DNA from: Bacteroidota bacterium
Lineage (GTDB): Bacteria; Bacteroidota; Bacteroidia; UKL13-3
Length of the DNA stretch: 64,000 nt
Direction: 5' to 3'
Assembly (NCBI GenBank): GCA_027482225.1
Contig: JAIXWD010000023.1
Span: 62,001-126,000 of the forward strand
The translations under genes were made by a program, and so were the position numbers. Shown here one piece after another: positions 1 through 11,101 of the stretch. Numbering within the stretch: position 1 is the first letter of the stretch; each line of letters begins with the position of its first letter. The notes beneath the pieces are model-generated. The model saw only the letters and a program-made list of their open reading frames with translations. It made no database searches and was not told where the DNA came from.

Positions 1-1960
1 ATTTCAAGTTAAATGAAAGACCGCCTTTAAATGCATAATGGTATCCTAATTCCTTAATGTCATCTAAGAATTTAGCAGCTACATCCATACCGCAATCTTT
101 AATTACGCTACCAATAATGTCACGTAAGTTTTTCTTGGTTAACAATTCGTTGATGTAACCATATTCGGTTGGTACAACATTGTTAAATAAAATACGGCCC
201 ATGGTTGTTTCGGTAAGTTTGTATTTTAACTCACCATCTTCTTTAACCATTACACGGCATTTTACGTTAGCATGTAAATCAACACGCTTTTCATTAAATG
301 CAATCATGGCTTCTTCAGCGCTATAAAATGCTAAATCTTCACCTTTAACAGGATTTTCGGTAATAGATTTGCGGCCTTTAGTAATGTAATAAAGACCCAA
401 AACCATATCTTGAGAAGGTACAGCAATAGGAGCACCATTAGCAGGATTAAGAATATTGTGTGATGCAAGCATTAACACTTGGGCTTCCAAAATTGCTGCG
501 TTACCTAATGGTACGTGAACAGCCATTTGGTCACCATCAAAATCCGCGTTAAAACCAGTACAAACCAATGGGTGAAGTTGAATTGCTTTACCTTCAACCA
601 ATTTTGGTTGAAAAGATTGTATACCCAATCTGTGTAGAGTAGGGGCACGATTTAGTAATACCGGGTGACCTTTTAAGATGTTTTCTAAAATATCCCAGAT
701 TACAGCTTCTTTTCTATCAACTAATTTCTTTGCAGATTTAACTGTTTTTACTATACCACGCTCCAATAACTTACGGATAATAAATGGCTTGAATAACTCT
801 GCTGCCATGTTTTTTGGAATACCGCACTCGTGTAGTTTTAAGTTTGGACCTACCACAATAACAGAACGGCCAGAGTAATCAACACGTTTACCTAGTAAGT
901 TTTGACGGAAACGACCTTGTTTACCTTTAAGCATATCGCTTAAAGATTTTAACGGACGGTTACCTTCTGTTTTAACAGCGCTAACACGTCTTGTATTGTC
1001 AAATAATGAGTCAACCGCCTCTTGTAACATACGTTTCTCGTTACGTAAAATCACCTCTGGAGCTTTAATTTCCATTAAGCGTTTTAAACGGTTGTTACGA
1101 ATTATTACTCTGCGGTATAAATCATTTAAATCTGATGTAGCAAATCGGCCACCTTCTAGAGGAACTAGCGGACGTAATTCTGGTGGAATAACAGGTAGTA
1201 TTTTTACCACCATCCACTCAGGACGGTTTTCACCGTTTTCTTGAGCCGAACGGAAACCTTCAACAACTTTTAAGCGCTTTAAAGCTTCTTGTTTACGTTG
1301 CTGTGAAGTTTCGTTGCTAGCCTTATTACGAAGGTCGAAACTTAAGTTATCAAGGTTGATGCGAGACAATAAAAACCACAATGCATCACCGCCCATTTTA
1401 GCGATAAATTTATTAGGATCTTCATCATCTAAATGCTGGTTATCTTTTGGTAACGTATCAAGAATATCTAAATATTCTTCTTCTGTTAACAAATCGTGCA
1501 TCAACACACCATCATTTCCTTTAATACCAGGTTGACATACTACATAACGTTCGTAGTATACAACCATGTCAAGTTTTTTAGTTGGTATACCTAACAAGTA
1601 ACCAATTTTATTTGGTAACGAGCGGAAATACCAGATATGTGCTACCGGAACAACAAGATTAATGTGTCCGATACGCTCACGTCTTACTTTTTTCTCAGTA
1701 ACTTCAACACCACAACGATCGCATACGATTCCTTTGTAGCGAATACGTTTGTATTTTCCGCAATGGCATTCGTAATCTTTGATTGGTCCGAAAATACGCT
1801 CGCAAAACAATCCACCCATTTCAGGTTTAAAGCTACGATAGTTAATTGTTTCGGGTTTTGTTACCTCACCGTGAGATTTAGTAAGTATTGATTCGGGCGA
1901 AGCCAAACCAATACGTATCTTGGTGAAATTACTTTTGATTTTAATATCTTTTTTTGACAT
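1..1960 (-). CDS. rpoC: DNA-directed RNA polymerase subunit beta' (3' part beyond window)
   Basis: This is the N-terminal 653 codons of the beta' subunit, which forms the catalytic cleft of RNA polymerase with RpoB. The ATG lies 18 bases after the rpoB stop. The N-terminal zinc site is visible as C65, C67, C80 and C83. The catalytic Mg-binding motif NADFDGDQM falls near residues 471-479, and the switch/bridge-proximal segment [20 protein letters not shown] precedes it. The reading frame is open to base 1, so the rest of the gene lies outside the window. It is the last visible gene of the tuf-to-rpoC superoperon. Identity is certain; only the 3' end is missing. Confidence 0.98.
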   Translation of the reverse strand, partial: MSKKDIKIKSNFTKIRIGLASPESILTKSHGEVTKPETINYRSFKPEMGGLFCERIFGPIKDYECHCGKYKRIRYKGIVCDRCGVEVTEKKVRRERIGHINLVVPVAHIWYFRSLPNKIGYLLGIPTKKLDMVVYYERYVVCQPGIKGNDGVLMHDLLTEEEYLDILDTLPKDNQHLDDEDPNKFIAKMGGDALWFLLSRINLDNLSFDLRNKASNETSQQRKQEALKRLKVVEGFRSAQENGENRPEWMVVKILPVIPPELRPLVPLEGGRFATSDLNDLYRRVIIRNNRLKRLMEIKAPEVILRNEKRMLQEAVDSLFDNTRRVSAVKTEGNRPLKSLSDMLKGKQGRFRQNLLGKRVDYSGRSVIVVGPNLKLHECGIPKNMAAELFKPFIIRKLLERGIVKTVKSAKKLVDRKEAVIWDILENILKGHPVLLNRAPTLHRLGIQSFQPKLVEGKAIQLHPLVCTGFNADFDGDQMAVHVPLGNAAILEAQVLMLASHNILNPANGAPIAVPSQDMVLGLYYITKGRKSITENPVKGEDLAFYSAEEAMIAFNEKRVDLHANVKCRVMVKEDGELKYKLTETTMGRILFNNVVPTEYGYINELLTKKNLRDIIGSVIKDCGMDVAAKFLDDIKELGYHYAFKGGLSFNLK

Positions 1961-1978
1961 ATTAGTTGCTGTCTTTAA

Positions 1979-4900
1979 TTATTCAAGTGTAACATCAAGA
2001 CCTAAGCCTCTTAACTCATGCATCAATACGTTGAATGACTCTGGAAGTCCTGGTTGAGGAAGGTTATCTCCCTTAACTATGGCTTCGTAAGTTTTTGCAC
2101 GTCCAATAATATCATCCGACTTAATGGTTAAGATTTCTTGTAATATGTTGGCTGCACCAAATGCTTCAAGTGCCCATACCTCCATCTCACCAAAACGCTG
2201 ACCACCAAACTGTGCTTTACCACCCAATGGTTGTTGCGTAATTAATGAGTATGGACCGATAGAACGAGCATGCATCTTATCATCAACCATGTGACCTAAT
2301 TTTAACATGTATATGATACCAACTGTAACAGGTTGATGGAACTTATCTCCACTTAAACCATCATACAATTGCGTTAGACCAAACTCTGGAATACCAGCTT
2401 CATGGCAATATTCAAGTACTTGCTCTTCGGTGGCACCGTCAAAAATAGGAGTAGCGAACTTTAAACCTAATTCTTTACCAGCCCAGCCAAGTACTGTTTC
2501 GTAAATCTGACCCAAGTTCATACGAGAAGGTACACCTAGTGGATTCAATACAATATCTACCGGAGTTCCATCTTCCATAAACGGTAAGTCTTCATCACGC
2601 ACAATACGTGCAACTATACCTTTATTACCGTGGCGACCAGCCATCTTATCACCAACTTTTAGTTTACGCTTGTTAGCTATATAAACTTTAGCTAGTTTTA
2701 AAATACCAGTTGGTAACTCATCTCCAACAAGTACTGCAAACTCTTTACGTCTGAAATCAGCAATTTCTTGATTTAAGCGATTTTTGTAGTTTGATAAAAT
2801 CAAACGCACTTGCTCATTTTTATCAGCGTCAGTTGTCCAGTTGTTGGCATTAATGTGGGTGTAGTCGATATCGCTAAGATTTTTGTTTGTAAACTTAGTT
2901 CCTTTTGCAATTAACTCTTCACCATATACATTAAACAAACCTTGCGAGGTTTTACCTTGAAGTACGGCAAATAATTTTTCGATTAATGTTTGCTTTATAG
3001 CTTTAACATTTTTCTCATGCTCATCATGTAACTTAGCTATTTTGGCTTTGTCATCAACTTTAGCAGTTTTATCCTTTTTAGTACGAGCAAATAATTTTTT
3101 CTCGATAACAACACCTGATGTTGATGGTGGTGCCTTAAGCGAAGCATCTTTTACATCACCAGCTTTGTCTCCAAAAATAGCACGTAGTAATTTCTCTTCA
3201 GGCGATGGCTCTGTTTCTCCTTTAGGAGTAATTTTACCTATTAAAATATCACCTTCAGCTACTTCACAACCTACACGGATTAAGCCGTTTTCATCAAGGT
3301 TACGCGTTGCATCTTCACTTACGTTTGGAATGTCATTTGTTAATTCCTCTTCACCACGTTTAGTATCACGAACTTCTAATTCATATTCAGTTACATGAAT
3401 AGATGTAAAGATATCTTCTTTTACAACTCGTTCAGAAATTACGATCGCATCTTCAAAGTTGAAACCTTGCCAAGGCATGAATGCAACTTTTAAGTTGCGA
3501 CCCAATGCAAGTTCACCATTTTCGGTAGCATAACCATCACACAATACCATGCCTTTATCAACTTTATCACCTTTTTTAACAATTGGTTTTAAATTGATAC
3601 ACGTATTTTGATTGGTTCTACGGAATTTGATTAAGTCGTAAGTTTTAGTATCAGTTCCAAAGCTTACTAGTTTATCTACTTCCGATTGTTCGTAACGAAC
3701 AACAATTTTATTTGCATCTACATAATCAATAACACCTTTACCTTCTGCAACAATCATGGTACGAGAATCGCGGGCAATTTTTCCCTCTAATCCTGTTCCA
3801 ACAACCGGTGCTTGTGGTTTTAATAATGGTACTGCTTGACGTTGCATGTTCGATCCCATCAACGCACGATTCGCATCATTATGTTCAAGGAAAGGAATCA
3901 TTGATGCTGCAATCGAAACGATTTGGTTAGGAGCAATATCCATAAACTCCAATTTTTCAGCTTCCACCATTGGGAAATCACCTTCGTAACGTGCTTTTAC
4001 TTTAGGGGTAGCAAAATTGCCTTTTTCATCGTACACTGCATTACACTGTGCAATTGTTTTGCCCTCTTCGTCCTCGGCACTTAAATATGTAACCGGTTGG
4101 TCGATGCGAACTTTTCCATCTTCAACTTTTAGGTAAGGAGTTTCGATGAAACCCATACCATTAATTTTAGCATGCACACACAATGAAGAAATCAAACCGA
4201 TGTTTGGACCCTCAGGTGTTTCGATAGTACACAAACGACCGTAGTGCGTGTAGTGAACATCACGAACCTCGAAACCTGCTCTATCGCGAGAAAGACCACC
4301 TGGACCTAAGGCTGATAACCTACGTTTGTGGGTAATTTCGGCCAATGGATTGGTTTGATCCATAAACTGCGATAATTGGTTGGTACCAAAAAACGAGTTG
4401 ATTACTGATGATAATGTTTTTGCGTTAATCAAATCGGCTGGAGTAAACACCTCGTTATCACGGATGTTCATACGCTCGCGAATGGTACGTGCCATACGAG
4501 CTAAACCTACACCAAATTGAGAATATAATTGTTCGCCAACTGTACGCACACGTCTGTTACTTAAGTGATCAATATCATCCACATCTGCACGTGAATTTGA
4601 TAACTCAATTAAGTATTTCATAATGCTTACAATATCATCTTTTGTTAATACGCGTACCTCAGAAGAGGTGTTACGATTTAACTTACGATTGATACGATAG
4701 CGACCTACTTCTCCTAAATCATAACGTTTATCAGAGAAGAATAATTTATCAATTACGCCACGTGCAGTTTCCTCATCAGGTGGATCTGCATTACGTAATT
4801 GACGGTAAATGTGCTCATGAGCTTCTTTACCACTATTCGCAGTATCTTTTTGTAAGGTATTTAAAATAATAGCGAAGTCGTTGTGGTTTGATTCGTTTTT

Positions 4901-5794
4901 GTGAAGAAGAATCGTTTTCACTTCTGCTTCAACAATAAGATCAATGTGTTCGTCTTCCAAAACGGTATCACGCTCAATAATTACTTCATTACGCTCTATG
5001 GAAACTACCTCACCGGTATCTTCATCAACGAAATCTTCAACCCAAGTTTTTAATACCCTTGCAGCTAATTTACGACCAACAGCTTTTTTCAATCCTGATT
5101 TGCTCACCTTAATTTCTTCAGCTAAGTCAAATAAGTTTAAAATATCTTTATCAGTTTCGTAACCAATTGCTCTCAATAATGTTGTAACTGGGAATTTTTT
5201 CTTACGATCGATGTATGCATACATGACATTATTAACGTCTGTTGCAAATTCAATCCAGCTACCTTTAAAAGGAATAACACGAGCCGAGTATAACTTAGTA
5301 CCATTGGTGTGGTAGGTTTGACCAAAGAACACACCTGGCGAGCGATGCAATTGAGAAACAATTACGCGCTCAGCACCGTTAATACAAAAAGTCCCACCTG
5401 GTGTCATGTAAGGAATTGTACCTAAGTACACATCTTGCACGATGGTCTGGAAATCTTCATGTTCAGGATCGTTACATGATAAGCGCAACTTTGCCTTTAA
5501 CGGAACATTGTAAGTTAAACCACGCTCTATGCACTCATCAATAGAGTAACGAGGTGGATCAACAAAGTAATCAAGAAATTCTAATACGAAAATATTTCGG
5601 GTATCAGTGATAGGAAAATTTTCCTGGAACACTTTATACAGGCCTTCGTTAGCTCTGCTTTCCGATGTGGTATCGAGTTGGAAAAACTCCTTGAATGATT
5701 CTAATTGAACATCCAAGAAATCTGGGTAATCGATTACCTTTTTAACAGTTGAGAAATTAATTCTTTCTCCTGTTTGCATCATTTTATTAGCCAA
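1979..5794 (-). CDS. rpoB: DNA-directed RNA polymerase subunit beta
   Basis: Full-length RpoB of 1271 residues, the usual Bacteroidota size. The motif [18 protein letters not shown] is at residues 140-157. The rifampicin-pocket segment around residues 470-510 has the wild-type residues at the positions matching E. coli D516, H526 and S531 ([17 protein letters not shown]), so no classical resistance change is visible there. The conserved C-terminal block [20 protein letters not shown] starts at residue 1191. It forms the catalytic core with rpoC, which follows after 18 bases. A 113-base gap with a hairpin separates it from rplL upstream. Confidence 0.98.
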   Translation of the reverse strand: MANKMMQTGERINFSTVKKVIDYPDFLDVQLESFKEFFQLDTTSESRANEGLYKVFQENFPITDTRNIFVLEFLDYFVDPPRYSIDECIERGLTYNVPLKAKLRLSCNDPEHEDFQTIVQDVYLGTIPYMTPGGTFCINGAERVIVSQLHRSPGVFFGQTYHTNGTKLYSARVIPFKGSWIEFATDVNNVMYAYIDRKKKFPVTTLLRAIGYETDKDILNLFDLAEEIKVSKSGLKKAVGRKLAARVLKTWVEDFVDEDTGEVVSIERNEVIIERDTVLEDEHIDLIVEAEVKTILLHKNESNHNDFAIILNTLQKDTANSGKEAHEHIYRQLRNADPPDEETARGVIDKLFFSDKRYDLGEVGRYRINRKLNRNTSSEVRVLTKDDIVSIMKYLIELSNSRADVDDIDHLSNRRVRTVGEQLYSQFGVGLARMARTIRERMNIRDNEVFTPADLINAKTLSSVINSFFGTNQLSQFMDQTNPLAEITHKRRLSALGPGGLSRDRAGFEVRDVHYTHYGRLCTIETPEGPNIGLISSLCVHAKINGMGFIETPYLKVEDGKVRIDQPVTYLSAEDEEGKTIAQCNAVYDEKGNFATPKVKARYEGDFPMVEAEKLEFMDIAPNQIVSIAASMIPFLEHNDANRALMGSNMQRQAVPLLKPQAPVVGTGLEGKIARDSRTMIVAEGKGVIDYVDANKIVVRYEQSEVDKLVSFGTDTKTYDLIKFRRTNQNTCINLKPIVKKGDKVDKGMVLCDGYATENGELALGRNLKVAFMPWQGFNFEDAIVISERVVKEDIFTSIHVTEYELEVRDTKRGEEELTNDIPNVSEDATRNLDENGLIRVGCEVAEGDILIGKITPKGETEPSPEEKLLRAIFGDKAGDVKDASLKAPPSTSGVVIEKKLFARTKKDKTAKVDDKAKIAKLHDEHEKNVKAIKQTLIEKLFAVLQGKTSQGLFNVYGEELIAKGTKFTNKNLSDIDYTHINANNWTTDADKNEQVRLILSNYKNRLNQEIADFRRKEFAVLVGDELPTGILKLAKVYIANKRKLKVGDKMAGRHGNKGIVARIVRDEDLPFMEDGTPVDIVLNPLGVPSRMNLGQIYETVLGWAGKELGLKFATPIFDGATEEQVLEYCHEAGIPEFGLTQLYDGLSGDKFHQPVTVGIIYMLKLGHMVDDKMHARSIGPYSLITQQPLGGKAQFGGQRFGEMEVWALEAFGAANILQEILTIKSDDIIGRAKTYEAIVKGDNLPQPGLPESFNVLMHELRGLGLDVTLE

Positions 5795-5858
5795 TGGATT
5801 TTTGGTTTAAAATTTGACAAAACTTTGACAAAAAATAGCAATGTTTATAAACAAGAAA

Positions 5859-5883
5859 TTGACCCTCGGCAAGCCGGGGTCAA
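5859..5883 (-). promoter_or_regulatory. Intercistronic hairpin between rplL and rpoB
   Basis: A GC-rich inverted repeat, with arms TTGACCC-CGGC and GCCG-GGGTCAA, a one-base bulge and a 2-base loop, lies in the gap between rplL and rpoB. No T-run follows on the transcribed strand, so it is not a clear Rho-independent terminator. In E. coli the same gap holds an attenuator and RNase III site that lower rpoBC relative to L12. That this hairpin does the same is inference. Confidence 0.55.
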
Positions 5884-5907
5884 GTTCCAGTAAGTGCGAG
5901 GGTAGAA

Positions 5908-6285
5908 TTATTTCAATTCTACTTCAGCACCAGCTTCTTCAAGCTTAGCTTTTAAGCTTTCAGCTTCAGCTTTGTCAACGCCCTCTTTAATTGCTTTTGG
6001 AGCACCGTCAACTAATTCTTTAGCTTCTTTCAATCCTAAACCTGTTAAGTCTTTAACAACTTTTACAACGTTTAATTTAGCTTGACCTGCGTTTTTCAAA
6101 ATCACATCAAAAGTTGATTTTTCAGCAGCAGCTTCACCTGCACCAGCAGCAGCTGGAGCGGCTACTGCAACTGCAGCAGCTGCAGGCTCTATACCGTATT
6201 CGTCTTTAAGAATTGTTGCTAACTCGTTTACTTCTTTTACTGACAAGTTAACTAACTGTTCAGCAAACGCTTTTAAATCTGCCAT
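5908..6285 (-). CDS. rplL: 50S ribosomal protein L7/L12
   Basis: 125 residues, normal for L7/L12. An N-terminal dimerisation helix binds L10. It is followed by an Ala/Gly/Pro-rich flexible hinge (about residues 36-55) and the C-terminal domain with the conserved [22 protein letters not shown] stretch that contacts translation factors. L12 is present in several copies per ribosome, so expression above its neighbours is expected; the hairpin downstream, before rpoB, fits that. It follows rplJ after 57 bases with no promoter match seen between them. Confidence 0.97.
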   Translation of the reverse strand: MADLKAFAEQLVNLSVKEVNELATILKDEYGIEPAAAAVAVAAPAAAGAGEAAAEKSTFDVILKNAGQAKLNVVKVVKDLTGLGLKEAKELVDGAPKAIKEGVDKAEAESLKAKLEEAGAEVELK

Positions 6286-6342
6286 GGTTTCTAAAATTTA
6301 AATTGTTATTAATTATTGATTTTTTGTTTTTGTTTGGTTGAA

Positions 6343-6864
6343 TTATTGAGGACGCTCAGATAATGTTTTAACAATACCAGCCAATTTGCCTCCGCTTGAT
6401 TGTAATGCAGAAATAACATTTTGTGCAGGTGATTGTAATAATCCAATAACCTCTCCGATGAGTTCGTTTCTTGATTTTAGTTTAGTTAATGCATCTAATT
6501 GGTCATCGCCAATAAAGATATCAGAATCAATGTAAGCACCCTTAAGTGAGGGCTTAGTATCTTTCTTCCTAAAATCTTTGATTATTTTAGCAGGAGACTT
6601 ACTATCGTTTGAGAATAATAATGCTGTATTACCTTTTAAAATAGTGTTGATTTCGCCAAAGTTTTTTCCTGATTTTTCGATAGCTTTTTCAATTAAGGTG
6701 TTTTTGGCTACTTCCATAACTATACCTTCTTTGAAGAATGCCCTTCGTAATGCACTAGTTTTTTGTGCATCCAATGAACTAACATCAGTTAAGTAAATGA
6801 AGTTACACTCATTCAACTTTTGAGTAAGTGACTCTATAATTTCTGCTTTCTGTTCTCTATTCAT
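6343..6864 (-). CDS. rplJ: 50S ribosomal protein L10
   Basis: 173 residues. This is the base of the L12 stalk, anchored to 23S rRNA. The N-terminal rRNA-binding half and the C-terminal helix that recruits L12 dimers (ending in ISALQSSGGKLAGIVKTLSE) are both intact. The ATG lies 14 bases after the rplA stop, so the two are tightly co-transcribed. In many bacteria L10 with L12 autoregulates this operon by binding its leader; no such leader structure could be confirmed here. Confidence 0.97.
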   Translation of the reverse strand: MNREQKAEIIESLTQKLNECNFIYLTDVSSLDAQKTSALRRAFFKEGIVMEVAKNTLIEKAIEKSGKNFGEINTILKGNTALLFSNDSKSPAKIIKDFRKKDTKPSLKGAYIDSDIFIGDDQLDALTKLKSRNELIGEVIGLLQSPAQNVISALQSSGGKLAGIVKTLSERPQ

Positions 6865-6878
6865 AACTAACTGATTTA

Positions 6879-7577
6879 TTATATTCCGGGAATAGATTTG
6901 GTATCAACATGTAAGCCAGGGCTCATTGTTGATGATATACTTATGCCACGGAAGTAAGTTCCTTTTGCTGCTGAAGGCTTAAGTTTAGCGATAGTTTGAA
7001 TTAACTCAACTGCATTTTCAGCTAACTTTTCAGGTGCAAACGATGCCTTACCTATTGATGTATGGATGTTACCTTCTTTATCAACTTTAAAGTCAATTTT
7101 ACCAGCTTTTACCTCTTTTACTGTTTTACCTATTTCTGTTGTTACAGTACCAGATTTCGGGTTTGGCATTAAGTTACGAGGACCTAATACTCTTCCTAAT
7201 TTTCCTAATTTAGCCATTACGTTTGGTTGTGTTACGATAATATCGATATCAACCCAACCTTGCTCAATTTTCTGGATAAACTCATCTAAACCTACGTAGT
7301 CAGCTCCTGCTTCTTTGGCTTCTGCCTCTTTATCAGGTGTAACTAAGGCTAAAACTCTTACGGTTTTACCTGTACCGTGTGGTAGTGTTACTACACCACG
7401 TACCATTTGGTTAGCTTTTTTCGGATCAACCCCTAAGCGAATATCAATATCAACGGAAGAATCAAAGGTAGTAGAGGTAATCTCTTTAACTAGTTTTGAA
7501 GCATCGGTTAATGCATATTGCTTATTAGGCTCGATTTTAGCTAACGCTACTTTTCTTTTTTTGCTAATCCTCGCCAT
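6879..7577 (-). CDS. rplA: 50S ribosomal protein L1
   Basis: 232 residues, the standard L1 length. The signature [19 protein letters not shown] lies in the middle, flanked by the split domain I characteristic of L1. L1 forms the mobile stalk next to the E site that moves deacylated tRNA out. The gene starts 22 bases after rplK, in the usual rplK-rplA order. Confidence 0.97.
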   Translation of the reverse strand: MARISKKRKVALAKIEPNKQYALTDASKLVKEITSTTFDSSVDIDIRLGVDPKKANQMVRGVVTLPHGTGKTVRVLALVTPDKEAEAKEAGADYVGLDEFIQKIEQGWVDIDIIVTQPNVMAKLGKLGRVLGPRNLMPNPKSGTVTTEIGKTVKEVKAGKIDFKVDKEGNIHTSIGKASFAPEKLAENAVELIQTIAKLKPSAAKGTYFRGISISSTMSPGLHVDTKSIPGI

Positions 7578-7599
7578 TATATTATTCTTTTTTTCTTTC

Positions 7600-8046
7600 T
7601 TAATTTAATTCAGCAGGTATTTCACCTGAAACTGTTATTCCCATTGAACGGGCTGATCCTGCAACCATCTTCATAGCTGATTCTACTTTGAAGCAATTCA
7701 TGTCTTGCATTTTATCTGATGCAATTGCACGAACTTGATCCCAAGTTACTGAACCTACTTTTTTACGATTTGATTCTGCAGAACCAGAGGTGATTTTAGC
7801 TGCTTCCATTAATTGAGAAGCAACTGGAGGGGTTTTAACGATGAAATCAAATGACTTATCGCTATAAACTGAAATTACAACTGGTAATATCTTTCCTGCT
7901 TTATCTTGGGTTCTTGCATTAAATTGTTTACAAAAATCCATGATGTTAACACCCTTAGAACCTAAGGCAGGACCAATTGGAGGTGCAGGATTAGCTGCTC
8001 CACCTTTTACCTGTAATTTAATAAACCCTGTTAATTCTTTAGCCAT
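7600..8046 (-). CDS. rplK: 50S ribosomal protein L11
   Basis: 148 residues. The N-terminal domain has the Pro-rich [20 protein letters not shown] segment that binds the thiostrepton region and GTPase centre. The C-terminal rRNA-binding domain ends with [11 protein letters not shown]. It lies 44 bases after nusG in the conserved secE-nusG-rplK-rplA order. Confidence 0.97.
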   Translation of the reverse strand: MAKELTGFIKLQVKGGAANPAPPIGPALGSKGVNIMDFCKQFNARTQDKAGKILPVVISVYSDKSFDFIVKTPPVASQLMEAAKITSGSAESNRKKVGSVTWDQVRAIASDKMQDMNCFKVESAMKMVAGSARSMGITVSGEIPAELN

Positions 8047-8090
8047 AACGCTTTACTATTATAGTGCTTGCGCACCTTGTATATATTTAA

Positions 8091-8645
8091 TTAATTTTCT
8101 TTTTCTACTTGAACGTAATTTAACTCTAATGGTGTACTTCTTCCGAAAATTTTAACCATTACTTTAAGTTTCTTTCTGTCTTCCATTATCTCCTCAACCA
8201 CACCGCTAAATCCACTAAAAGGACCATCAATTACTTTAATTGTTTCGTTAACCAAGTATGGTTCAACAATTGTTTCTCCTTGCTCTGCTGCCTCATCAAC
8301 ATTTCCTAAAATGCGGTTAACTTCTGAGTTACGCAGTGGAGTAGGAGTGGCTTTACCACCTAAGAATCCAACTACACCATTAACTGAATCTATAATGTGA
8401 GAAGTTTCACCTATTAATTCGGCTTGAATTAAAATATAACCTGGCAAGTAATTTTTCTCTTTAACTGTTTTTTTACCATTTTTAATTTGGTAAACTTTTT
8501 CAGTTGGTATCAGGATCTGTGGCACATGCTTAAGCAAGCCCGCTCTTTCAAGCTCCGACTCTAATTGTGCCTTTACCTTCTTTTCTTGTCCGGTAACTGC
8601 TCTAACTACGTACCATTTATATTGATCCTGCGACATTCCGTTCAT
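8091..8645 (-). CDS. nusG: Transcription termination/antitermination protein NusG
   Basis: 184 residues with an N-terminal NGN domain (YKWYVVRAVTGQEKKVKAQLE, then the LPGYILIQ segment) and a C-terminal KOW domain (VIDGPFSGFSGVVEEI). It binds RNA polymerase beta' and couples it to Rho or ribosomal S10. Two ATG codons are possible, at 8645 and at 8636; the second is closer to family starts and the difference is only three residues. It starts 15 bases after secE. Confidence 0.96.
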   Translation of the reverse strand: MNGMSQDQYKWYVVRAVTGQEKKVKAQLESELERAGLLKHVPQILIPTEKVYQIKNGKKTVKEKNYLPGYILIQAELIGETSHIIDSVNGVVGFLGGKATPTPLRNSEVNRILGNVDEAAEQGETIVEPYLVNETIKVIDGPFSGFSGVVEEIMEDRKKLKVMVKIFGRSTPLELNYVQVEKEN

Positions 8646-8660
8646 CTTATATATAAAGAA

Positions 8661-8855
8661 TTATTGAAATAGTTGATAGAAAAAGCCTAATGCGCCACTT
8701 CCTGCTATATCAACTACGTATATGATCAAAGCAATAATTATTGATGCAATCATTACTATGATGGTGCTTTCTTGTAACTCGCTCCATGTTGGCCAAGTTA
8801 CCTTGTTTACAAGCTCATCGTATGATGACTTAAAATATTCGGTTAGTTTGCTCAT
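8661..8855 (-). CDS. secE: Preprotein translocase subunit SecE
   Basis: A 64-residue single-span SecE when read from the ATG at 8855; the only upstream alternative, at 8873, is a TTG. The amphipathic helix with the conserved VNKVTWPTWSELQEST motif precedes one transmembrane segment near the C-terminus. It clamps SecY in the Sec translocon. It lies directly downstream of tRNA-Trp and upstream of nusG, the classical arrangement. Confidence 0.94.
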   Translation of the reverse strand: MSKLTEYFKSSYDELVNKVTWPTWSELQESTIIVMIASIIIALIIYVVDIAGSGALGFFYQLFQ

Positions 8856-8884
8856 ATTATTTGTTTTGATCAAAAATATTTTTG

Positions 8885-8955
8885 CACGGACACAAGGATT
8901 CGAACCCTGATCAAAGGTTTTGGAGACCTCTATTCTACCATTGAACTATGTCCGT
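8885..8955 (-). tRNA. tRNA-Trp (anticodon CCA)
   Basis: The 71-nt cloverleaf has acceptor arms ACGGACA/TGTCCGT, anticodon loop CTCCAAA, and T-arm CAGGG/CCTTG with TTCGAAT. The discriminator is G and CCA is not encoded. It sits between tuf and secE in the same transcript. Confidence 0.95.
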
Positions 8956-8969
8956 GTATTTAGACACTA

Positions 8970-8997
8970 AATGTTGGCTAGTTACCCAGCCAACATT
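8970..8997 (-). promoter_or_regulatory. Intercistronic stem-loop between tuf and tRNA-Trp
   Basis: A perfect 10-bp inverted repeat (AATGTTGGCT/AGCCAACATT) with an 8-base loop lies 20 bases after the tuf stop. Only a short TTTAG follows on the transcribed strand, so it is a partial terminator, 3'-end stabiliser or processing site rather than a strong terminator. EF-Tu is needed far above SecE and NusG, which fits a drop in expression here; that role is inferred. Confidence 0.6.
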
Positions 8998-9016
8998 CAG
9001 AATCTAATTTGTTTAA

Positions 9017-10204
9017 TTATTCAAGAATTTCAGTAACCTGACCAGCACCTACTGTTCTGCCACCCTCACGGATAGCGAAACGTAAACCCTTTTCCATTGC
9101 AATTGGAGCAATTAGAGTAACGTTAATAGTTACGTTATCACCAGGCATTACCATTTCCATTCCTTCAGGTAAATGGGTTTCGCCAGTTACGTCTGTGGTA
9201 CGGAAATAGAACTGAGGACGGTATTTGTTGAAGAATGGAGTGTGACGTCCACCTTCGTCTTTTGATAATACGTAAATTTCAGCTTTAAACTTTGTATGTG
9301 GTTTTACTGAACCTGGTTTGCAAATTACCATACCTCTACGGATAGCAGCTTTATCAATACCACGTAATAATAAACCTACGTTATCACCAGCTTCTCCACG
9401 ATCTAATATTTTGCGGAACATTTCTACTCCAGTTACTACAGAAGTTAAATTTTCAGCATCTAAACCAATGATTTCAACTGCCTCATTTGAGTTAATGATA
9501 CCACGCTCGATACGACCTGTAGCAACAGTACCACGACCAGTGATCGAGAATACGTCTTCTACTGGCATTAAGAAAGGTAATTCAGTTGCACGAGGAGGAA
9601 CTGGAATGTATGTATCTACTGCATTCATCAATTCCATGATTTTCTCAACCCATTTTGCATCACCATTCAAACCACCTAATGCTGAACCGCGGATAACTGG
9701 AATTTCATCACCTGGGAATTCGTATTTGTTTAACAAATCACGGATTTCCATTTCAACGATTTCTAATAACTCTTGATCATCAACCATATCCACTTTATTC
9801 ATGAATACAACGATACGAGGTACACCTACTTGACGAGCTAATAAAATATGCTCACGAGTTTGAGGCATTGGACCATCTGTTGATGCTACTACTAGGATAG
9901 CACCATCCATTTGAGCTGCACCTGTAACCATGTTCTTTACGTAATCCGCGTGACCTGGACAGTCAACGTGAGCGTAATGACGGTTAGCGGTTGAATACTC
10001 TACGTGAGCTGTATTAATTGTAATACCACGTTCTTTTTCTTCAGGAGCTGAGTCAATTGAATCGAATGAACGAGCTTCAGATAAACCAGCATCAGCTAGA
10101 ACTTTAGTGATTGCAGCTGTTAAAGTTGTTTTACCATGATCTACGTGACCGATAGTACCAATATTAACGTGTGCTTTACTGCGGTCAAATTTTTCTTTTG
10201 CCAT
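9017..10204 (-). CDS. tuf: Elongation factor Tu
   Basis: 395 residues. This GTPase delivers aminoacyl-tRNA to the ribosome. All G motifs are present: GHVDHGKT (residues 18-25), [19 protein letters not shown] and the SAL motif. Domains 2 and 3 are complete and end in [14 protein letters not shown]. It is preceded by four tRNA genes and followed by a stem-loop and tRNA-Trp, all probably on one transcript from the promoter near 10.9 kb. Confidence 0.98.
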   Translation of the reverse strand: MAKEKFDRSKAHVNIGTIGHVDHGKTTLTAAITKVLADAGLSEARSFDSIDSAPEEKERGITINTAHVEYSTANRHYAHVDCPGHADYVKNMVTGAAQMDGAILVVASTDGPMPQTREHILLARQVGVPRIVVFMNKVDMVDDQELLEIVEMEIRDLLNKYEFPGDEIPVIRGSALGGLNGDAKWVEKIMELMNAVDTYIPVPPRATELPFLMPVEDVFSITGRGTVATGRIERGIINSNEAVEIIGLDAENLTSVVTGVEMFRKILDRGEAGDNVGLLLRGIDKAAIRRGMVICKPGSVKPHTKFKAEIYVLSKDEGGRHTPFFNKYRPQFYFRTTDVTGETHLPEGMEMVMPGDNVTINVTLIAPIAMEKGLRFAIREGGRTVGAGQVTEILE

Positions 10205-10340
10205 AGTTGTGTTGTTTTATTTTTTTTTAATTTTAAGTTTTTTTAATACCAAAAACCGAATGCAAATATGCACTCAGTTAAAATTGTGTTTATTCAGGAA
10301 AACACAGCAAAACCATCTACATCACTTTACTCAGTTTTAG

Positions 10341-10412
<72 letters not shown>

Positions 10413-10420
10413 TTTTAAGT

Positions 10421-10454
10421 ATTGAGGTGATTAAGATTAGTTAATCACCTCAAT
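10421..10454 (-). promoter_or_regulatory. 14-bp perfect stem-loop between tRNA-Gly and tRNA-Thr
   Basis: ATTGAGGTGATTAA and its exact reverse complement flank a 6-base loop in the spacer between two tRNA genes. No T-run follows. A structured spacer here could guide RNase processing of the polycistronic tRNA precursor; this is inferred from position alone. Confidence 0.6.
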
Positions 10455-10463
10455 TTACTCTCG

Positions 10464-10536
10464 AGCGGGAGACGAGGCTCGAACCCGCTACCTACAGCTT
10501 GGAAGGCTGTCGCTCTACCAAATGAGCTACTCCCGC
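10464..10536 (-). tRNA. tRNA-Gly (anticodon TCC)
   Basis: The 73-nt cloverleaf has acceptor arms GCGGGAG/CTCCCGC, anticodon stem ACAGC/GCTGT with loop CTTCCAA, and T-arm GCGGG/CCTCG-type with TTCGAGC. The discriminator is T, as usual for tRNA-Gly. Confidence 0.95.
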
Positions 10537-10614
10537 AGGTTTAATAAATTTAAAAAGATTACACGCCTCTTCACTGATTCTTTTTCACTCATCTTTTAAC
10601 CTATTTGATGGTGG

Positions 10615-10695
10615 TGGGGAGAGAAGGATTCGAACCTTCGAAGCCGAAGCAACGGATTTACAGTCCGTCCCATTTGACCGCTCTGGAATCTCCCC
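10615..10695 (-). tRNA. tRNA-Tyr (anticodon GTA)
   Basis: An 81-nt class II tRNA with a long variable arm. The acceptor arms are GGGGAGA/TCTCCCC and the anticodon stem is ACGGA/TCCGT with loop CTGTAAA. The discriminator is A. Confidence 0.95.
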
Positions 10696-10711
10696 ATTAC
10701 CTTTCAAGGTG

Positions 10712-10784
10712 AGCCACTTGCCGGAATCGAACCAGCGACCTACTGATTACAAATCAGTTGCTCTACCAGCTGAGCTAAAGTGGC
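10712..10784 (-). tRNA. tRNA-Thr (anticodon TGT)
   Basis: The 73-nt cloverleaf has acceptor arms GCCACTT/AAGTGGC and anticodon stem ACTGA/TCAGT with loop TTTGTAA. It is the first tRNA of the cluster, about 85 bases from the promoter. Confidence 0.95.
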
Positions 10785-11037
10785 TTTTGAGTAAGGTTAT
10801 CACTAACCTCTTTCAGTATTTTTAATATTTAAAGAACAATCTTGTCTACAAGGTTTCCTAAAAAAGGACTGCAAATGTAGTTATTTACAAGATGTATGCA
10901 AATTTTTGGAAGCAAAATTTCAAATTAACGCATTTATAGAGGCGTTGAGTTGTGTAACAGCGGGTGCAAAAGTCTTGGTTTGGGGAATAATATGCAAACT
11001 TTTTTTTATTCAGTGCTGATTATCAAGCCGAATATTT
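10785..11037. other. Gene-free spacer upstream of the tRNA-tuf operon
   Basis: About 250 bases without a credible reading frame. It holds the operon promoter (10872-10902) and AT-rich sequence; the hpf terminator follows at 11041. Nothing else was recognised. Confidence 0.7.
10872..10902 (-). promoter_or_regulatory. Housekeeping promoter of the tRNA-tuf-rpoBC operon
   Basis: On the minus strand, TTTG (10899-10902) and TACATTTG (10872-10879) are separated by exactly 19 bases. This matches the Bacteroidota primary sigma-factor consensus TTTG-N19-TAnnTTTG. Transcription should start about 7 bases beyond the -7 box and enter tRNA-Thr(TGT). Confidence 0.78.
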
Positions 11038-11040
11038 ACA

Positions 11041-11072
11041 AAAAAAGCCCGTTATGAAACATAACAGGCTTA
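11041..11072 (-). terminator. Rho-independent terminator of the xerC-hpf unit
   Basis: On the minus strand, AAGCCTGTTATG, a TTT loop and CATAACGGGCTT form a 12-bp stem with one mismatch, followed by a run of Ts. It lies 30 bases past the hpf stop. Confidence 0.8.
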
Positions 11073-11101
11073 GTATTTAGTGAAAACTTAATGGATAATT
11101 G

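Noticed and set aside
3042-3398. Plus-strand reading frames of 60-120 codons across rpoB, rplA, tuf and atpA
   Set aside because: They lie opposite highly conserved genes, have composition typical of antisense frames and no family resemblance.
5173-5361. 62-codon frame inside rpoB on the same strand
   Set aside because: Out-of-frame shadow of rpoB; RpoB is intact through this region, so no frameshift is implied.
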